Shown here piece after piece: positions 14,974 through 23,757 of a stretch of DNA of 64,000 nt. Position 1 is the first letter of the stretch, and each line of letters starts with the position of its first letter. The position numbers and the translations under genes were made by a program. The notes under the pieces were generated by a model that had not been told where the DNA came from, made no database searches, and saw only the letters and a program-made list of their open reading frames with translations. The stretch is from Pedobacter chinensis. GTDB taxonomy: Bacteria > Bacteroidota > Bacteroidia > Sphingobacteriales > Sphingobacteriaceae. Location: positions 186,001-250,000 of the forward strand of contig NZ_QPKV01000003.1 in the NCBI RefSeq assembly GCF_003339865.1, read 5' to 3'.

Positions 14974-16113
14974 ATGTTAAATAATATTTCTTACTGGGAA
15001 AAGTCTACATTTTTTAACTTCGATATCATTGTAATAGGGAGTGGAATTGTAGGCTTAAACGCTGCCATTCATCTAAAAAACGTATCTCCTAATTTGAAGA
15101 TTGCCATACTTGAAGGTGGTTTTCTGCCCTCAGGTGCAAGCACTAAAAATGCTGGTTTTGCTTGCTTTGGCAGCATTTCTGAACTTATTGAACAAGAGAA
15201 AAATACAACAACTGATGGTTTAAAATACATCATAGAAAAGCGCTGGAAAGGACTATTAAAACTTCGCCATTTATTAGGCGATAAAACAATTGACTATCAG
15301 CCTCTGGGTGGCCACGAATTATTTAAAAATGATGAAAAAGATTTGGCAAGCTTATGTGTATCGAAAATTGAACATTTTAACTATCTGATTAAAGATATTA
15401 TTGGCAAGCGTGCATTTTATCTAGATAATGATAAGATTGCTTCATTTGGATTTTCGGGTGTGCGCAACATGATTTCAAATCAATACGAAGCACAGATTGA
15501 TACTGGAAAAATGATGTTTTCTTTAATGAAATATGCCCAACATTTAGGAATTTCAATTTTTAGCAACTGTGAAGTGGATAATATTGACCAGGAAGAAAAT
15601 ATGAAAGTCGTTTCTTCGAAACAAGGGAAATTCAAATGCAGGAAATTAATTGTTGCCACAAATGCCTTTATCAAAACATTAATCCCATCCATTGAATTAT
15701 CGCCGGGAAGAGGACAAGTATTAATTACCAAACCAATTTCAGGTTTAAAAGTTAAAGGCACTTTTCACTATGATAAAGGTTATTACTATTTTAGAAATAT
15801 TAACAATCGGGTTTTATTAGGTGGAGGAAGAAACATTGATTTCAAAGCTGAAGAAACCACTCAATTCGGACAAACGGAATCAGTTCAGCTGGCTTTGGAA
15901 AATTTGCTGCGAACGATAATATTACCCAATCAGAACTTCGAAATTGATTTGAGATGGAGTGGAATTATGGCTTTTGGAAAACAACTTGAGCCCTTTATAG
16001 CAGAAGTGGAAGAAAATGTTTTCTGCGCGACAAGATGCAACGGCATGGGCGTAGCCATTGGTTCACAAACAGGAGAAGATTTAGCTAATCTGGTTATAAA
16101 ATCAGGTATTTAA
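14974..16113 (+). CDS. FAD-dependent oxidoreductase (DAO family)
   Basis: A 379-residue cytosolic flavoprotein of the D-amino-acid-oxidase/glycine-oxidase superfamily. The N-terminal dinucleotide-binding motif is IIVIGSGIVGLNAA (about residues 18-31). AILEGGFLPSGASTKNAGFA is the region that binds the ADP-ribose and isoalloxazine ends. LIVATNAF and the C-terminal WSGIMAFGKQLEPFIAEV complete the fold, and the last residues TRCNGMGVAIGSQTGEDLA close over FAD. The substrate amine or amino acid is not deducible. The stop overlaps the end of the convergent gene at 16110 by four bases. Confidence 0.85.
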   Translation: MLNNISYWEKSTFFNFDIIVIGSGIVGLNAAIHLKNVSPNLKIAILEGGFLPSGASTKNAGFACFGSISELIEQEKNTTTDGLKYIIEKRWKGLLKLRHLLGDKTIDYQPLGGHELFKNDEKDLASLCVSKIEHFNYLIKDIIGKRAFYLDNDKIASFGFSGVRNMISNQYEAQIDTGKMMFSLMKYAQHLGISIFSNCEVDNIDQEENMKVVSSKQGKFKCRKLIVATNAFIKTLIPSIELSPGRGQVLITKPISGLKVKGTFHYDKGYYYFRNINNRVLLGGGRNIDFKAEETTQFGQTESVQLALENLLRTIILPNQNFEIDLRWSGIMAFGKQLEPFIAEVEENVFCATRCNGMGVAIGSQTGEDLANLVIKSGI

Positions 16114-16955
16114 TTGAGTGTTGCGATCATTTTTTGAACTTTTTCTGCATAACTTTCATTAGGTACAATCCACCTCTTCACTTCATTTTCCCAATGTTTT
16201 AATTTATCCTTGTTCATTAATTTATAATATTGGAATGCGATATTATATGCCATATCTGCTTTCGCTGTTTCATCAATACATTCTTTCAGGGCATAATAAT
16301 ACATTTCTTCAGCCTGTTTAAGCTGGTTTGAGTTGGTTTGTTTAAAAACGAGTGATTTGTACAACTCGCAATTGGTTTGCCGGGCAGCAGAGAGATCAGA
16401 AATCGCTTCGTATAAATAAAATTCGGTCAAAGTCTGCCTTTTTTCGCCATTGTATGCATAGTAATATTCCTTATTTAAACCCGGGTATTTCCGATCTATC
16501 TTCTTAACCTTATTGAGATAGGTTAAAGCTTTTTTTGTATCTCCCCACGCATTATACATGCTTCCTAATCTGAACAGTCTGTCTACATTTAAATCATCCG
16601 TTCTGTATAAGGCAAGCCAATCAGGTTTTTCACTTACACCTATTTCTGTAAGTCTGTTGCTTGGGATTATTGCGGCTAAAACCGTGCTCGGTCCTCTCAA
16701 CCTGATCATTTTATTTTTTTCTTTTCTTGCCAGATAGTGTGACGAAATATCTATGCTGAACGTTCCTTCCAGGTTAAATGTTAAACCAGCAGAATTATCC
16801 AGATAAACAAAGCCATAATAGTAGTTTATGGAGTCGCCGGCTGGTACTGCAATCCATTTATCTTCGCAATCAAGCAATCGCTGATTGAATTTTAAATCGC
16901 TTTGTGCTTTTACTCCAAGTGAGAAAAACACAAGAAGGGCAAATAAAGGTTTCAT
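16110..16955 (-). CDS. Secreted TPR-like protein of unknown function
   Basis: A 281-residue exported protein with signal peptide MKPLFALLVFFSLGVKAQ. The first half (residues 19-115) has no recognised domain. The second half contains at least two to three tetratricopeptide-like helix pairs, for example FRLGSMYNAWGDTKKALTYL and MAYNIAFQYYKLMNKDKLKHW, suggesting a protein-interaction scaffold in the periplasm. It lies 18 bases downstream of purU on the same strand and may share its transcript. Its stop overlaps the convergent FAD oxidoreductase gene. Confidence 0.7.
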   Translation of the reverse strand: MKPLFALLVFFSLGVKAQSDLKFNQRLLDCEDKWIAVPAGDSINYYYGFVYLDNSAGLTFNLEGTFSIDISSHYLARKEKNKMIRLRGPSTVLAAIIPSNRLTEIGVSEKPDWLALYRTDDLNVDRLFRLGSMYNAWGDTKKALTYLNKVKKIDRKYPGLNKEYYYAYNGEKRQTLTEFYLYEAISDLSAARQTNCELYKSLVFKQTNSNQLKQAEEMYYYALKECIDETAKADMAYNIAFQYYKLMNKDKLKHWENEVKRWIVPNESYAEKVQKMIATLN

Positions 16956-16973
16956 AAAGAAGAAATTTGTGTG

Positions 16974-17813
16974 TTATTTAAAGATAACGGTTTTATTTCC
17001 ACTAACAAAAACACGATCTTCAAAAATAAGTTCCAATGCCTCCAATAATACTTTTTTCTCAATTTCCTTTCCTGCCCTAACCATATCTTTCACACTAAAA
17101 TTATGGTCGATATGGGTGGTATGCTGAGTTATGATCGGACCTTCATCTAAATGATCAGTAACGAAATGAGCCGTAGCTCCTATAATTTTTACACCACGTT
17201 CAAACGCTTGTTTGTAAGGATTGGCACCAATAAAAGCAGGCAAAAATGAATGGTGTATATTAATCACTTTTCCTGCATAATCTTTAACAAAATCGGCAGA
17301 AAGAATTCTCATGAATTTGGCGAGCACCAGATAATCCAAATCAAAATGGTTCAGTATTTCCTTAATTTCAGCTTCAAATTGCGCCTTTTCTTTATTATTA
17401 TGATCTACGAAAAAATAAGGAATTCCCAGCTTTTCGCTAAAATTGCGAAGCGATTCATAATTACCAATTACACATTGAACATTTGCACCAAGCGTTTTAA
17501 ACTGATTTTTAATTAAAATTTCTGCTAAACAATGATATTCTTTTGTAACCAATACTGCAATTTGTTTTTCTTTTCGCGTAATTACATTTACCTCAGCTGC
17601 ATCGGGTAAAGTTTCCAGTAATTTTTCTTCCAGTAAATTGGTATCCTTTAATTCTCCTGTACAGGCAATGCGTGTAAAAAAAGCTTTATTGGCTTCATCT
17701 ACAAATTCACGCATTGCGATAATATTTAATTGATGAGCTGCAAGAATCCGGGTAATGTTGGTCACCAACCCTACCTGATCTGGACAGGAAATGAGAATTG
17801 TTAATTCATTCAT
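16974..17813 (-). CDS. purU: Formyltetrahydrofolate deformylase
   Basis: A 279-residue enzyme that hydrolyses 10-formyl-tetrahydrofolate to formate and tetrahydrofolate, balancing the one-carbon pool and supplying formate for PurT. An N-terminal ACT domain (residues 1-80, LTILISCPDQVGLVTNITRI) is followed by the formyltransferase-fold domain. The catalytic triad N185, H187 and D223 is visible in INIHHSFLPAFIGANPY and TDHLDEGPII. The length matches the family. The ACT domain suggests control by a small ligand, known in E. coli to involve methionine and glycine. Confidence 0.94.
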   Translation of the reverse strand: MNELTILISCPDQVGLVTNITRILAAHQLNIIAMREFVDEANKAFFTRIACTGELKDTNLLEEKLLETLPDAAEVNVITRKEKQIAVLVTKEYHCLAEILIKNQFKTLGANVQCVIGNYESLRNFSEKLGIPYFFVDHNNKEKAQFEAEIKEILNHFDLDYLVLAKFMRILSADFVKDYAGKVINIHHSFLPAFIGANPYKQAFERGVKIIGATAHFVTDHLDEGPIITQHTTHIDHNFSVKDMVRAGKEIEKKVLLEALELIFEDRVFVSGNKTVIFK

Positions 17814-17867
17814 TATTAATATTTAAAACCCAATGATAAAGAATTTTGATCACTTAACATATAAAAA

Positions 17868-18078
17868 ATATGCTGCAGATTCGCAGATTGAAATGTAATT
17901 ACGCTTTTAATCTGAGTTTGATATTTATTCTTTAAAATCAATAATCTGCTAATCTGCGGCTAACTTCTAAATCGAATACAATATGCCGCAGATTAAAAAA
18001 TCTAATTAACCTTAACCTGTTTAATATTATTAAAAGTCAAAACCAATAATTTGCTAATCTGCGGCTAACTTCTAAATC
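17868..18078. repeat. Direct repeats in the purU-rmuC gap
   Basis: A 35-base unit beginning CAATAATCTGCTAATCTGCG at 17939-17973 recurs with one change at 18044-18078, a period of 105 bases. An inverted TGCCGCAGATT lies between them. No gene is seen in the 328-base gap. TTAATCTGCAAATCTGCGGC at about 31852-31871 is related. Confidence 0.65.
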
Positions 18079-18141
18079 AATTTGCAAAATATTTTGGTAA
18101 TTCTGTTTTAAATTTCGATTTTTACTAAATTTTTTATCATT

Positions 18142-19512
18142 ATGGAAATTGCTGCAATCGGGCTTCTTTTTATTATTTTATTGGTTTTGGTTTTACTTTT
18201 CTTTAAAAAACCTCAATCATCTATATCCTTAATTTCGATGGAGGATTTTGAAAAGACCAAAGCAGAAAATGATACTTTAAAAATTAGCTTAGCAAAAGCA
18301 GATGAGCGGGTTTCTAATCTGGCTACTGAGAAAGAGCACATTACCATTTTACTTAAACAAGAACAGCAGCGCCTGATTGAAGAGTTGCAAGCCGAACGCG
18401 ATCGCCTGGCTGATGCCAATAGAGAATTGGAAAGCACCCGCTCTTTTTACCTGGCTGAAAAGGAAAAATTAGCGGATCAAAAAGCAAGTTTTGAGCAATC
18501 GCAGGAAAAATTGAATAAAGATTTTGAGCTCATTGCCAATAAAATTTTAGAAGAAAAATCAACTAAATTTATTGAGCAAAACAGAACAAACCTGGATATC
18601 ATTTTAAATCCCTTAAAAGAAAATATTAAAGCTTTTGAAGATAAGGTAGAAAAAGTTTACAAGGCTGAATCTGATGAGCGGAACACTTTAAAGGGTGTCA
18701 TTTCTTTATTGATGGATCAAAGTAAGCAAATTCAGGAAGATGCCAACAACCTGACAAAAGCTTTAAAAGGCGATAGTAAGAAACAGGGAAATTGGGGCGA
18801 AGTCATTTTAGAAAAGGTTTTAGAACGTTCTGGTTTAGTCCGGGATCAGGAATATCGCATTCAGGCTTCGCTAATATCCGCCGAAGGCGGTCGCTACCAA
18901 CCGGATGTGGTAATCGATTTGCCGGATGATAAACATCTTGTTGTCGACGCTAAGGTATCGTTAGTTGCTTATGAACGTTCTGTATCGGCCGAGACTGATG
19001 AAGAGCGTGATGGCTTTATAAAAGCTCATTTGGCTTCGATTAAAAATCATATTCAGGAGCTGTCTTCAAAAAATTATCACGATTTATATAAAATCAACTC
19101 TCCTGATTTCGTATTGCTCTTTGTTCCGATAGAATCTTCTTTCAGTATTGCGGTTCAAAAGGATGCCGAATTGTTCAATTTTGCATGGGATAGAAGGGTA
19201 GTCATTGTGAGTCCTTCTACTTTGCTTGCAACCTTGCGCACCATTGCCAGTATGTGGAAACAAGAAAGACAAAATAGAAATGTAATGGAAATTGCCCGCT
19301 TAAGCGGTAGCATGTACGATAAGTTTGTAGGTTTTATTGCCGACATGGAAAATATTGGCAGGCATCTCAAAAATGGTCAGGATGCTTATGATAAAGCACT
19401 CAATAAATTATCGGTAGGTTCCGGAAATTTAACCAATACGTCTGAGAAAATTAAACGACTTGGAGCCAAAGCAACCAAACAAATTGATTTGAAGTATCTG
19501 GATGAGGAGTAA
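18142..19512 (+). CDS. rmuC: DNA recombination protein RmuC
   Basis: A 456-residue protein with an N-terminal membrane helix (residues 3-22) and a long coiled coil (about 30-190, rich in E/K/A heptads). The RmuC domain (about 190-430) contains KGDSKKQGNWGEVILEKVLE, YQPDVVIDLPDDKHLVVDAK and RRVVIVSPSTLLATLRTIAS. RmuC has a PD-(D/E)xK nuclease-like core and limits inversions at short inverted repeats in E. coli. The D...DAK residues of that core are present. It is a monocistronic gene, convergent with thiL. Confidence 0.92.
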   Translation: MEIAAIGLLFIILLVLVLLFFKKPQSSISLISMEDFEKTKAENDTLKISLAKADERVSNLATEKEHITILLKQEQQRLIEELQAERDRLADANRELESTRSFYLAEKEKLADQKASFEQSQEKLNKDFELIANKILEEKSTKFIEQNRTNLDIILNPLKENIKAFEDKVEKVYKAESDERNTLKGVISLLMDQSKQIQEDANNLTKALKGDSKKQGNWGEVILEKVLERSGLVRDQEYRIQASLISAEGGRYQPDVVIDLPDDKHLVVDAKVSLVAYERSVSAETDEERDGFIKAHLASIKNHIQELSSKNYHDLYKINSPDFVLLFVPIESSFSIAVQKDAELFNFAWDRRVVIVSPSTLLATLRTIASMWKQERQNRNVMEIARLSGSMYDKFVGFIADMENIGRHLKNGQDAYDKALNKLSVGSGNLTNTSEKIKRLGAKATKQIDLKYLDEE

Positions 19513-19611
19513 GACTGCGTTTCGGTAGGTGTGACACCTACCGGTAAGGAAATATTTATCTTAAACCTTCAGCACAGGCCCTCAGAATACAGTCGAGAAG
19601 GCCTTTCAGCC

Positions 19612-19708
19612 TACGAAGCAATCTGTTTTGCCGTTGAAATCCCAATTGCAGTATTGAAAAGATTGCTTCACTCCAACGCACATACCTTTTCTTCAGTTCG
19701 CAATGACG
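19612..19708. repeat. Short element with inverted arms (GAAGCAATCT ... AGATTGCTTC)
   Basis: ACGAAGCAATCTGTTTT (about 19615-19631) and GAAAAGATTGCTTCACTCC (19656-19674) are inverted relative to each other. The right side, through CAGTTCGCAATGACG, matches 14074-14126. It occupies much of the 289-base rmuC-thiL gap; no credible gene is present there. Confidence 0.6.
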
Positions 19709-19801
19709 GGAGTTTCACTAAAGTTTATCTTAAACCTTTAGTATGTGGTTAGCAGACTGCCGTCATTGCTTTTTGGTTAAGGCAACAATGAGTATGTGTA
19801 T

Positions 19802-20842
19802 TTACTTCTTAAAAGCATTCCAACCCTGTGCTTTTAATTCGTGTACATTATTCGATTTCGAAACCATTTTGCATCCGGAATTTTTATCGGTAACATGCCC
19901 AATCACAGTAATATCCACATCATGTTTCAGTTTCTTATAATCTTCCTGGCTGATCGTGAATAACAATTCATAATCCTCACCACCACTTAAAGCACAAACT
20001 GTTGGATCTAAGCCCAATTCCCGGGCAGTTTCATAAGTCATCGGATCTAAAGGAATTTTCTCTTCGTAAATCGTAATTCCTTTATCACTTTCAGTCGCCA
20101 GGTGTAAAATTTCTGAAGCCAAACCATCTGAAACATCAATCATTGAAGTGGGTTTAATTCCCATTTCATCCAAAAGTGCCACAATATCCATACGGGCTTC
20201 CGGTTTCAATTGTCTTTCAATGATATAATCCTTACCTTCTAAATCAGGTTGAATCTGAGGGTTTTCAAGATAAATCAGTTTCTCTCTTTCGAGAATTTGA
20301 AGTCCGACATAAGCGCCACCTAAATCGCCGGAAACACAAAGCAAATCATGTTCCTGAGCACCGTTTCTGTAGGTTACACTTTCTGCATCAGCATAGCCTA
20401 TACTGGTAATACTGATAACCAAGCCTTGCTTACTTGCCGAAGTATCACCACCAATTAAATCAATGTTGTACTTATTGCAAGCGAGTTCTATTCCTTTATA
20501 AATTTCTTCAACGGCCTCTAATGGGAATTTGCTCGATAAACCCAGTGATACTGTGATCTGGCTTGCTTTTCCATTCATTGCATAAATATCACTCAAGTTA
20601 ACTTGTACCGCTTTATAGCCTAAATGCATCAGCGGGACATAGGCCAGATCAAAGTGAATTCCTTCCAATAATAAATCTGTCGAAATTAGGGTTTGCTTTC
20701 CTTTGCTATCTAAAACAGCGGCATCGTCGCCAACCCCTTTTACCGAAAAATCATTTTTAATTTTAAAATTAGTGGTTAAGTGTTTGATCAATCCAAACTC
20801 CCCTAATTCATTAATATCTGTACGTTCTTTATTTTCAAACAT
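19802..20842 (-). CDS. thiL: Thiamine-monophosphate kinase
   Basis: A 346-residue enzyme of the PurM/ThiL (AIRS) superfamily that phosphorylates thiamine monophosphate to thiamine pyrophosphate, the last step of cofactor synthesis. The N-terminal GVGDDAAVLDSKGKQTLIST (metal and nucleotide binding), then LLLEGIHFDL and GYKAVQVNLSDIYAMNG, are diagnostic. Further motifs are DLIGGDTSASKQGL, MIDVSDGLASEILHLA, and SGGEDYELLFTI near the C-terminus. The length is normal. It is transcribed alone and convergent with rmuC. Confidence 0.95.
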   Translation of the reverse strand: MFENKERTDINELGEFGLIKHLTTNFKIKNDFSVKGVGDDAAVLDSKGKQTLISTDLLLEGIHFDLAYVPLMHLGYKAVQVNLSDIYAMNGKASQITVSLGLSSKFPLEAVEEIYKGIELACNKYNIDLIGGDTSASKQGLVISITSIGYADAESVTYRNGAQEHDLLCVSGDLGGAYVGLQILEREKLIYLENPQIQPDLEGKDYIIERQLKPEARMDIVALLDEMGIKPTSMIDVSDGLASEILHLATESDKGITIYEEKIPLDPMTYETARELGLDPTVCALSGGEDYELLFTISQEDYKKLKHDVDITVIGHVTDKNSGCKMVSKSNNVHELKAQGWNAFKK

Positions 20843-20887
20843 ATGTTGTAGTAGGGGCGAAGCCCCCGATTTTTTTTAAATTAAATA

Positions 20888-20950
20888 TCATTCTGAACGC
20901 AGTGAAGACCACAAAGCAGCTACGAAATAAATCTCTAACCGATAAAACGC
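20888..20950. repeat. Partial copy of the CATTCTGAACGCAGTGAAG repeat
   Basis: ATTCTGAACGCAGTGAAGACC followed by AGCAGCTACGAAATAAATCTC resembles the right end of dispersed repeat copies 1 and 3. It sits between thiL and the symporter gene. Confidence 0.5.
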
Positions 20951-20990
20951 CAAACCAAAGTTTTGTGGTCGATACGTTAAGTATCTTTCC

Positions 20991-22226
20991 TCAGGATAAC
21001 AATCCTTTACTCTCCATCCAATTCTTACCTTCCGTAAACCTGGCAATCAACATTGCCGCAACATTATCTCCGGTCGCATTTAATAAAGTAGCCATTGGAT
21101 CTACCAATGTTCCGATAATCATTGCTGGCGGTAAAGCTTCTGGTGGTAACTGATAGGCTGAAATCATCAACAATTCTCCAATATAACCACCATTTGGTAT
21201 TCCACCTTCTACTATACTAACCAAAACAGTAATTCCTAAAGCCAAAACAATCGTATCAACATGGGCTAAATCTTTTCCAAAAATAGCAAATACAACTGCT
21301 ATCTTAATAATGGAACTGATACTTGAACCATCTTTATGAAGCGTTGAACCCAATGGAATGGTCACATTAGCGATATATGCAGGAACCCCCATTTTTGTAG
21401 CTCCCTCTAAATTAGCCGGAATAGTTGCAATGCTACTACAAGTACCAATGGAGGTTAATGATGGTACAATATTATTTTTCCAAAAAACCTTTATTGCTTT
21501 AAAACCTCCAGCAATAAAAGCGTATAAGGTAAAAAATACAATGAAATAAAACGCACCAATCCCATAATATAAACCTAGCGCTTTTGCATAGGTACCGAAC
21601 AATTGCGGACCGAAAACACCAACCTGATAAGCAAAATAAGCACCTAAACCAATAGGTCCTAATTTCATAATCAAAATGATAAGTTTTTTCATTACCTCAT
21701 TGCCAGATACCAGAAAATTCTTAAATCCATCGCCTTCTTTTCCAGAATATAAAGTAGAAAAGCCAACCAATACAGAAAAAATAATGAGCGCAAGCATGTT
21801 TTTTCTACTTCCTATTTCAAAAAATTCTCCAACGGTTAAGAGTTGTGTCATTTGTTCTCCAAAGGATTGTATTTTTTCTGTTTCGGTAGGAATTGGATTA
21901 TTGCCTAATGCCTGATGAATCGGAAATAGCCAGGTTGCCAACAAGGTTAAAATTGCAGAAATTAATATCGTGGCAAGAAAAACCAAAACCATTATGGTTA
22001 ATAGTTTACCCAATTTCTTAGACCGGTCTATATTGGCAATGGCCGAAGAAACTGCAAAAAATACCAACGGAATAACCGCCGTAAACAACAAGTTTAAAAA
22101 TATATCTCCCAAAGGTTTTATACTTTCAACTTTTTTTCCAAAAATTAATCCAACAATACTTCCAACAGTAATCCCTGCCAAAAGCCATAACAAGCCAGAA
22201 TAATTTTTTAGGATGTTGTTTTTCAT
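20991..22226 (-). CDS. Dicarboxylate/amino acid:cation symporter (DAACS/SLC1 family)
   Basis: A 411-residue inner-membrane transporter that imports glutamate, aspartate or C4-dicarboxylates with sodium or protons. It has the eight-helix plus two re-entrant loop organisation of GltP/GltPh. The first re-entrant loop is GTCSSIATIPANLEGATKMG (a serine-rich variant of the usual TSSSxATLP). TIPLGSTLHKDGSS is the conserved TM7 region. The second loop is GGIPNGGYIGELLM, and NATGDN is the substrate/sodium-binding motif in TM8 (normally NxxGD). Substrate preference is not clear. It lies 82 bases downstream of nadA on the same strand and may read through from it. Confidence 0.9.
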   Translation of the reverse strand: MKNNILKNYSGLLWLLAGITVGSIVGLIFGKKVESIKPLGDIFLNLLFTAVIPLVFFAVSSAIANIDRSKKLGKLLTIMVLVFLATILISAILTLLATWLFPIHQALGNNPIPTETEKIQSFGEQMTQLLTVGEFFEIGSRKNMLALIIFSVLVGFSTLYSGKEGDGFKNFLVSGNEVMKKLIILIMKLGPIGLGAYFAYQVGVFGPQLFGTYAKALGLYYGIGAFYFIVFFTLYAFIAGGFKAIKVFWKNNIVPSLTSIGTCSSIATIPANLEGATKMGVPAYIANVTIPLGSTLHKDGSSISSIIKIAVVFAIFGKDLAHVDTIVLALGITVLVSIVEGGIPNGGYIGELLMISAYQLPPEALPPAMIIGTLVDPMATLLNATGDNVAAMLIARFTEGKNWMESKGLLS

Positions 22227-22240
22227 TAATTTCCTTTTTT

Positions 22241-22305
22241 AGCCAGAGAAGCCCAGAAACTACGGAAACTAATTTATTCCGTGTAAAATCTGTGCTTCCG
22301 TGGCA
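22241..22305. repeat. Degenerate REP-like inverted repeat between nadA and the symporter
   Basis: It has the same architecture as 8941-9012: AGCCAGAGAAGCCCAGAAAC, ACGGAAAC, then TTCCGTG and CTTCCGTGGC. The arms are less perfect. It could reduce read-through from nadA. Confidence 0.5.
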
Positions 22306-22310
22306 ATTTT

Positions 22311-23309
22311 TTACAATCCCAATTCTGCAGAAATATCAAGCATGCGCTGAATTGGTTTACGGGCTTGTTCAATAATGTGCTCAGTAACAGTTACTTCAGG
22401 CAAACCATTTTTAATGCATAAATATAGTTTTTCTAAAGTATTTCTTTTCATGTAAGGACAATCGTTACATGCACAACTATTATTTGGTGGCGCAGGAATA
22501 AAAGTTTTAGTTGGATTGGCCTTTTCCATCTGGTGGATAATTCCGCTTTCAGTAGCCACAATAAATTCAGTTGCCGGATTAGAAATGGTATATTTCAAAA
22601 GTCCTGTAGTAGATCCGATATAATCGGCCATTTTTAAAACCACTTCTTCACACTCAGGATGGGCAATAAACTTTGCATGAGGATGTCGTTCTTTCAATTT
22701 GGTAATTTTCTCCTGAGAAAATATTTCATGAACCATACAGGCACCATTCCAAAGTACCAAATCTCTACCCGTTTTCTTCGCTACATAAGCACCTAAGTTT
22801 CTATCAGGACCAAAGATTATTTTTTGATCTTTAGGTAAGCTCTCCACAATTTGAACGGCATTTGTTGAAGTACAAACAATATCGCTCAAGGCTTTTAGTT
22901 CAGCTGTACAATTCACATAAGTGATCACTAAATGATCAGGATATTTTTCCTTAAACTTTTTAAACAAATGTGGCGGACAACTATCCGCTAAAGAGCAACC
23001 AGCCTTTACATCGGGCAATAAAACCTTTTTTGAAGGTGATAAAATCTTTGCTGTTTCAGCCATGAAGTGTACGCCAGCAAATACAATTACATCTGCATCA
23101 GTTTTTGCAGCTTCCTGTGATAAGCCTAAACTATCGCCAATATAATCTGCTATATCCTGAATATCAGGTTCTTGGTAATAATGCGCCAGTATAATCGCAT
23201 TTTTTTCTTTCTTTAATTTTTCAATTTCAACAAAAAGGTCCAGTGTTGGATCTATTTCTTCCTCTACGAATCCTTTTTTATTAATTTCTTCTAAGACATC
23301 GATGTTCAT
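22311..23309 (-). CDS. nadA: Quinolinate synthase A
   Basis: A 332-residue [4Fe-4S] enzyme that condenses iminoaspartate with dihydroxyacetone phosphate to quinolinate in de novo NAD synthesis. The three cluster cysteines are C105 (AGCSLADSC), C191 (NGACMVHE) and C284 ([10 protein letters not shown]). [20 protein letters not shown] near the N-terminus and HPECEEVV are family hallmarks. The ATG at 23309 was chosen; the in-frame extension upstream would start at TTG. The gene is divergent from nadB, its pathway partner, across about 450 bases. Confidence 0.96.
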   Translation of the reverse strand: MNIDVLEEINKKGFVEEEIDPTLDLFVEIEKLKKEKNAIILAHYYQEPDIQDIADYIGDSLGLSQEAAKTDADVIVFAGVHFMAETAKILSPSKKVLLPDVKAGCSLADSCPPHLFKKFKEKYPDHLVITYVNCTAELKALSDIVCTSTNAVQIVESLPKDQKIIFGPDRNLGAYVAKKTGRDLVLWNGACMVHEIFSQEKITKLKERHPHAKFIAHPECEEVVLKMADYIGSTTGLLKYTISNPATEFIVATESGIIHQMEKANPTKTFIPAPPNNSCACNDCPYMKRNTLEKLYLCIKNGLPEVTVTEHIIEQARKPIQRMLDISAELGL

Positions 23310-23757
23310 TATCAATTTTCCTTTTTGAATTTAGACGTTGGTCAAAGATAAAGCTTTCCACGTCTCAATAATTAATAAGTATTTTATTTAAATAAATCTT
23401 TGTTTGTTTATTAGTGTGTTAGTATTGTTGGCAAGTTTCAAAAAAATATTCTTTCAAATAAGTTGTTAATCGTTTACTAACATTTAGATTACATTTTTAT
23501 AATATGATAAGATTGATTTTCAGCACTATCGAAAAACGGATTAAATTTTATCAATATTGGAATGTTAATTGTTTATAAGTGAGCAAAAAGTTAATTACTT
23601 GTACAAAGGTGCTTAAAAATTGCTTAAAAGATTGTGGCAAATTGTCTTTTTAGAGTAGCTTTAAACATTCAAATTTATTTGTTAGTCTAATTTCTACATT
23701 ATGCTAACAGTTGTTCTATAGTTATTAACATCGTTGATAAAGTAAAGGTTTTAGTTG
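23310..23757. other. Divergent nadA/nadB intergenic region
   Basis: This 448-base gap holds no ORF of note. It is strongly AT-rich and must contain the start regions of both nadA (leftward) and nadB (rightward). No full TTTG/TAnnTTTG promoter, riboswitch signature or clear repressor palindrome was found by eye. Confidence 0.4.

Noticed and set aside
19531..19752. 73-residue open frame in the rmuC-thiL gap
   Set aside because: It lies over REP-like repeat sequence, has no family resemblance and no supporting start signal.
19743..19940. 65-residue open frame overlapping the thiL 3' end
   Set aside because: It is mostly antisense to thiL, with cysteine/phenylalanine-rich, non-protein-like composition.
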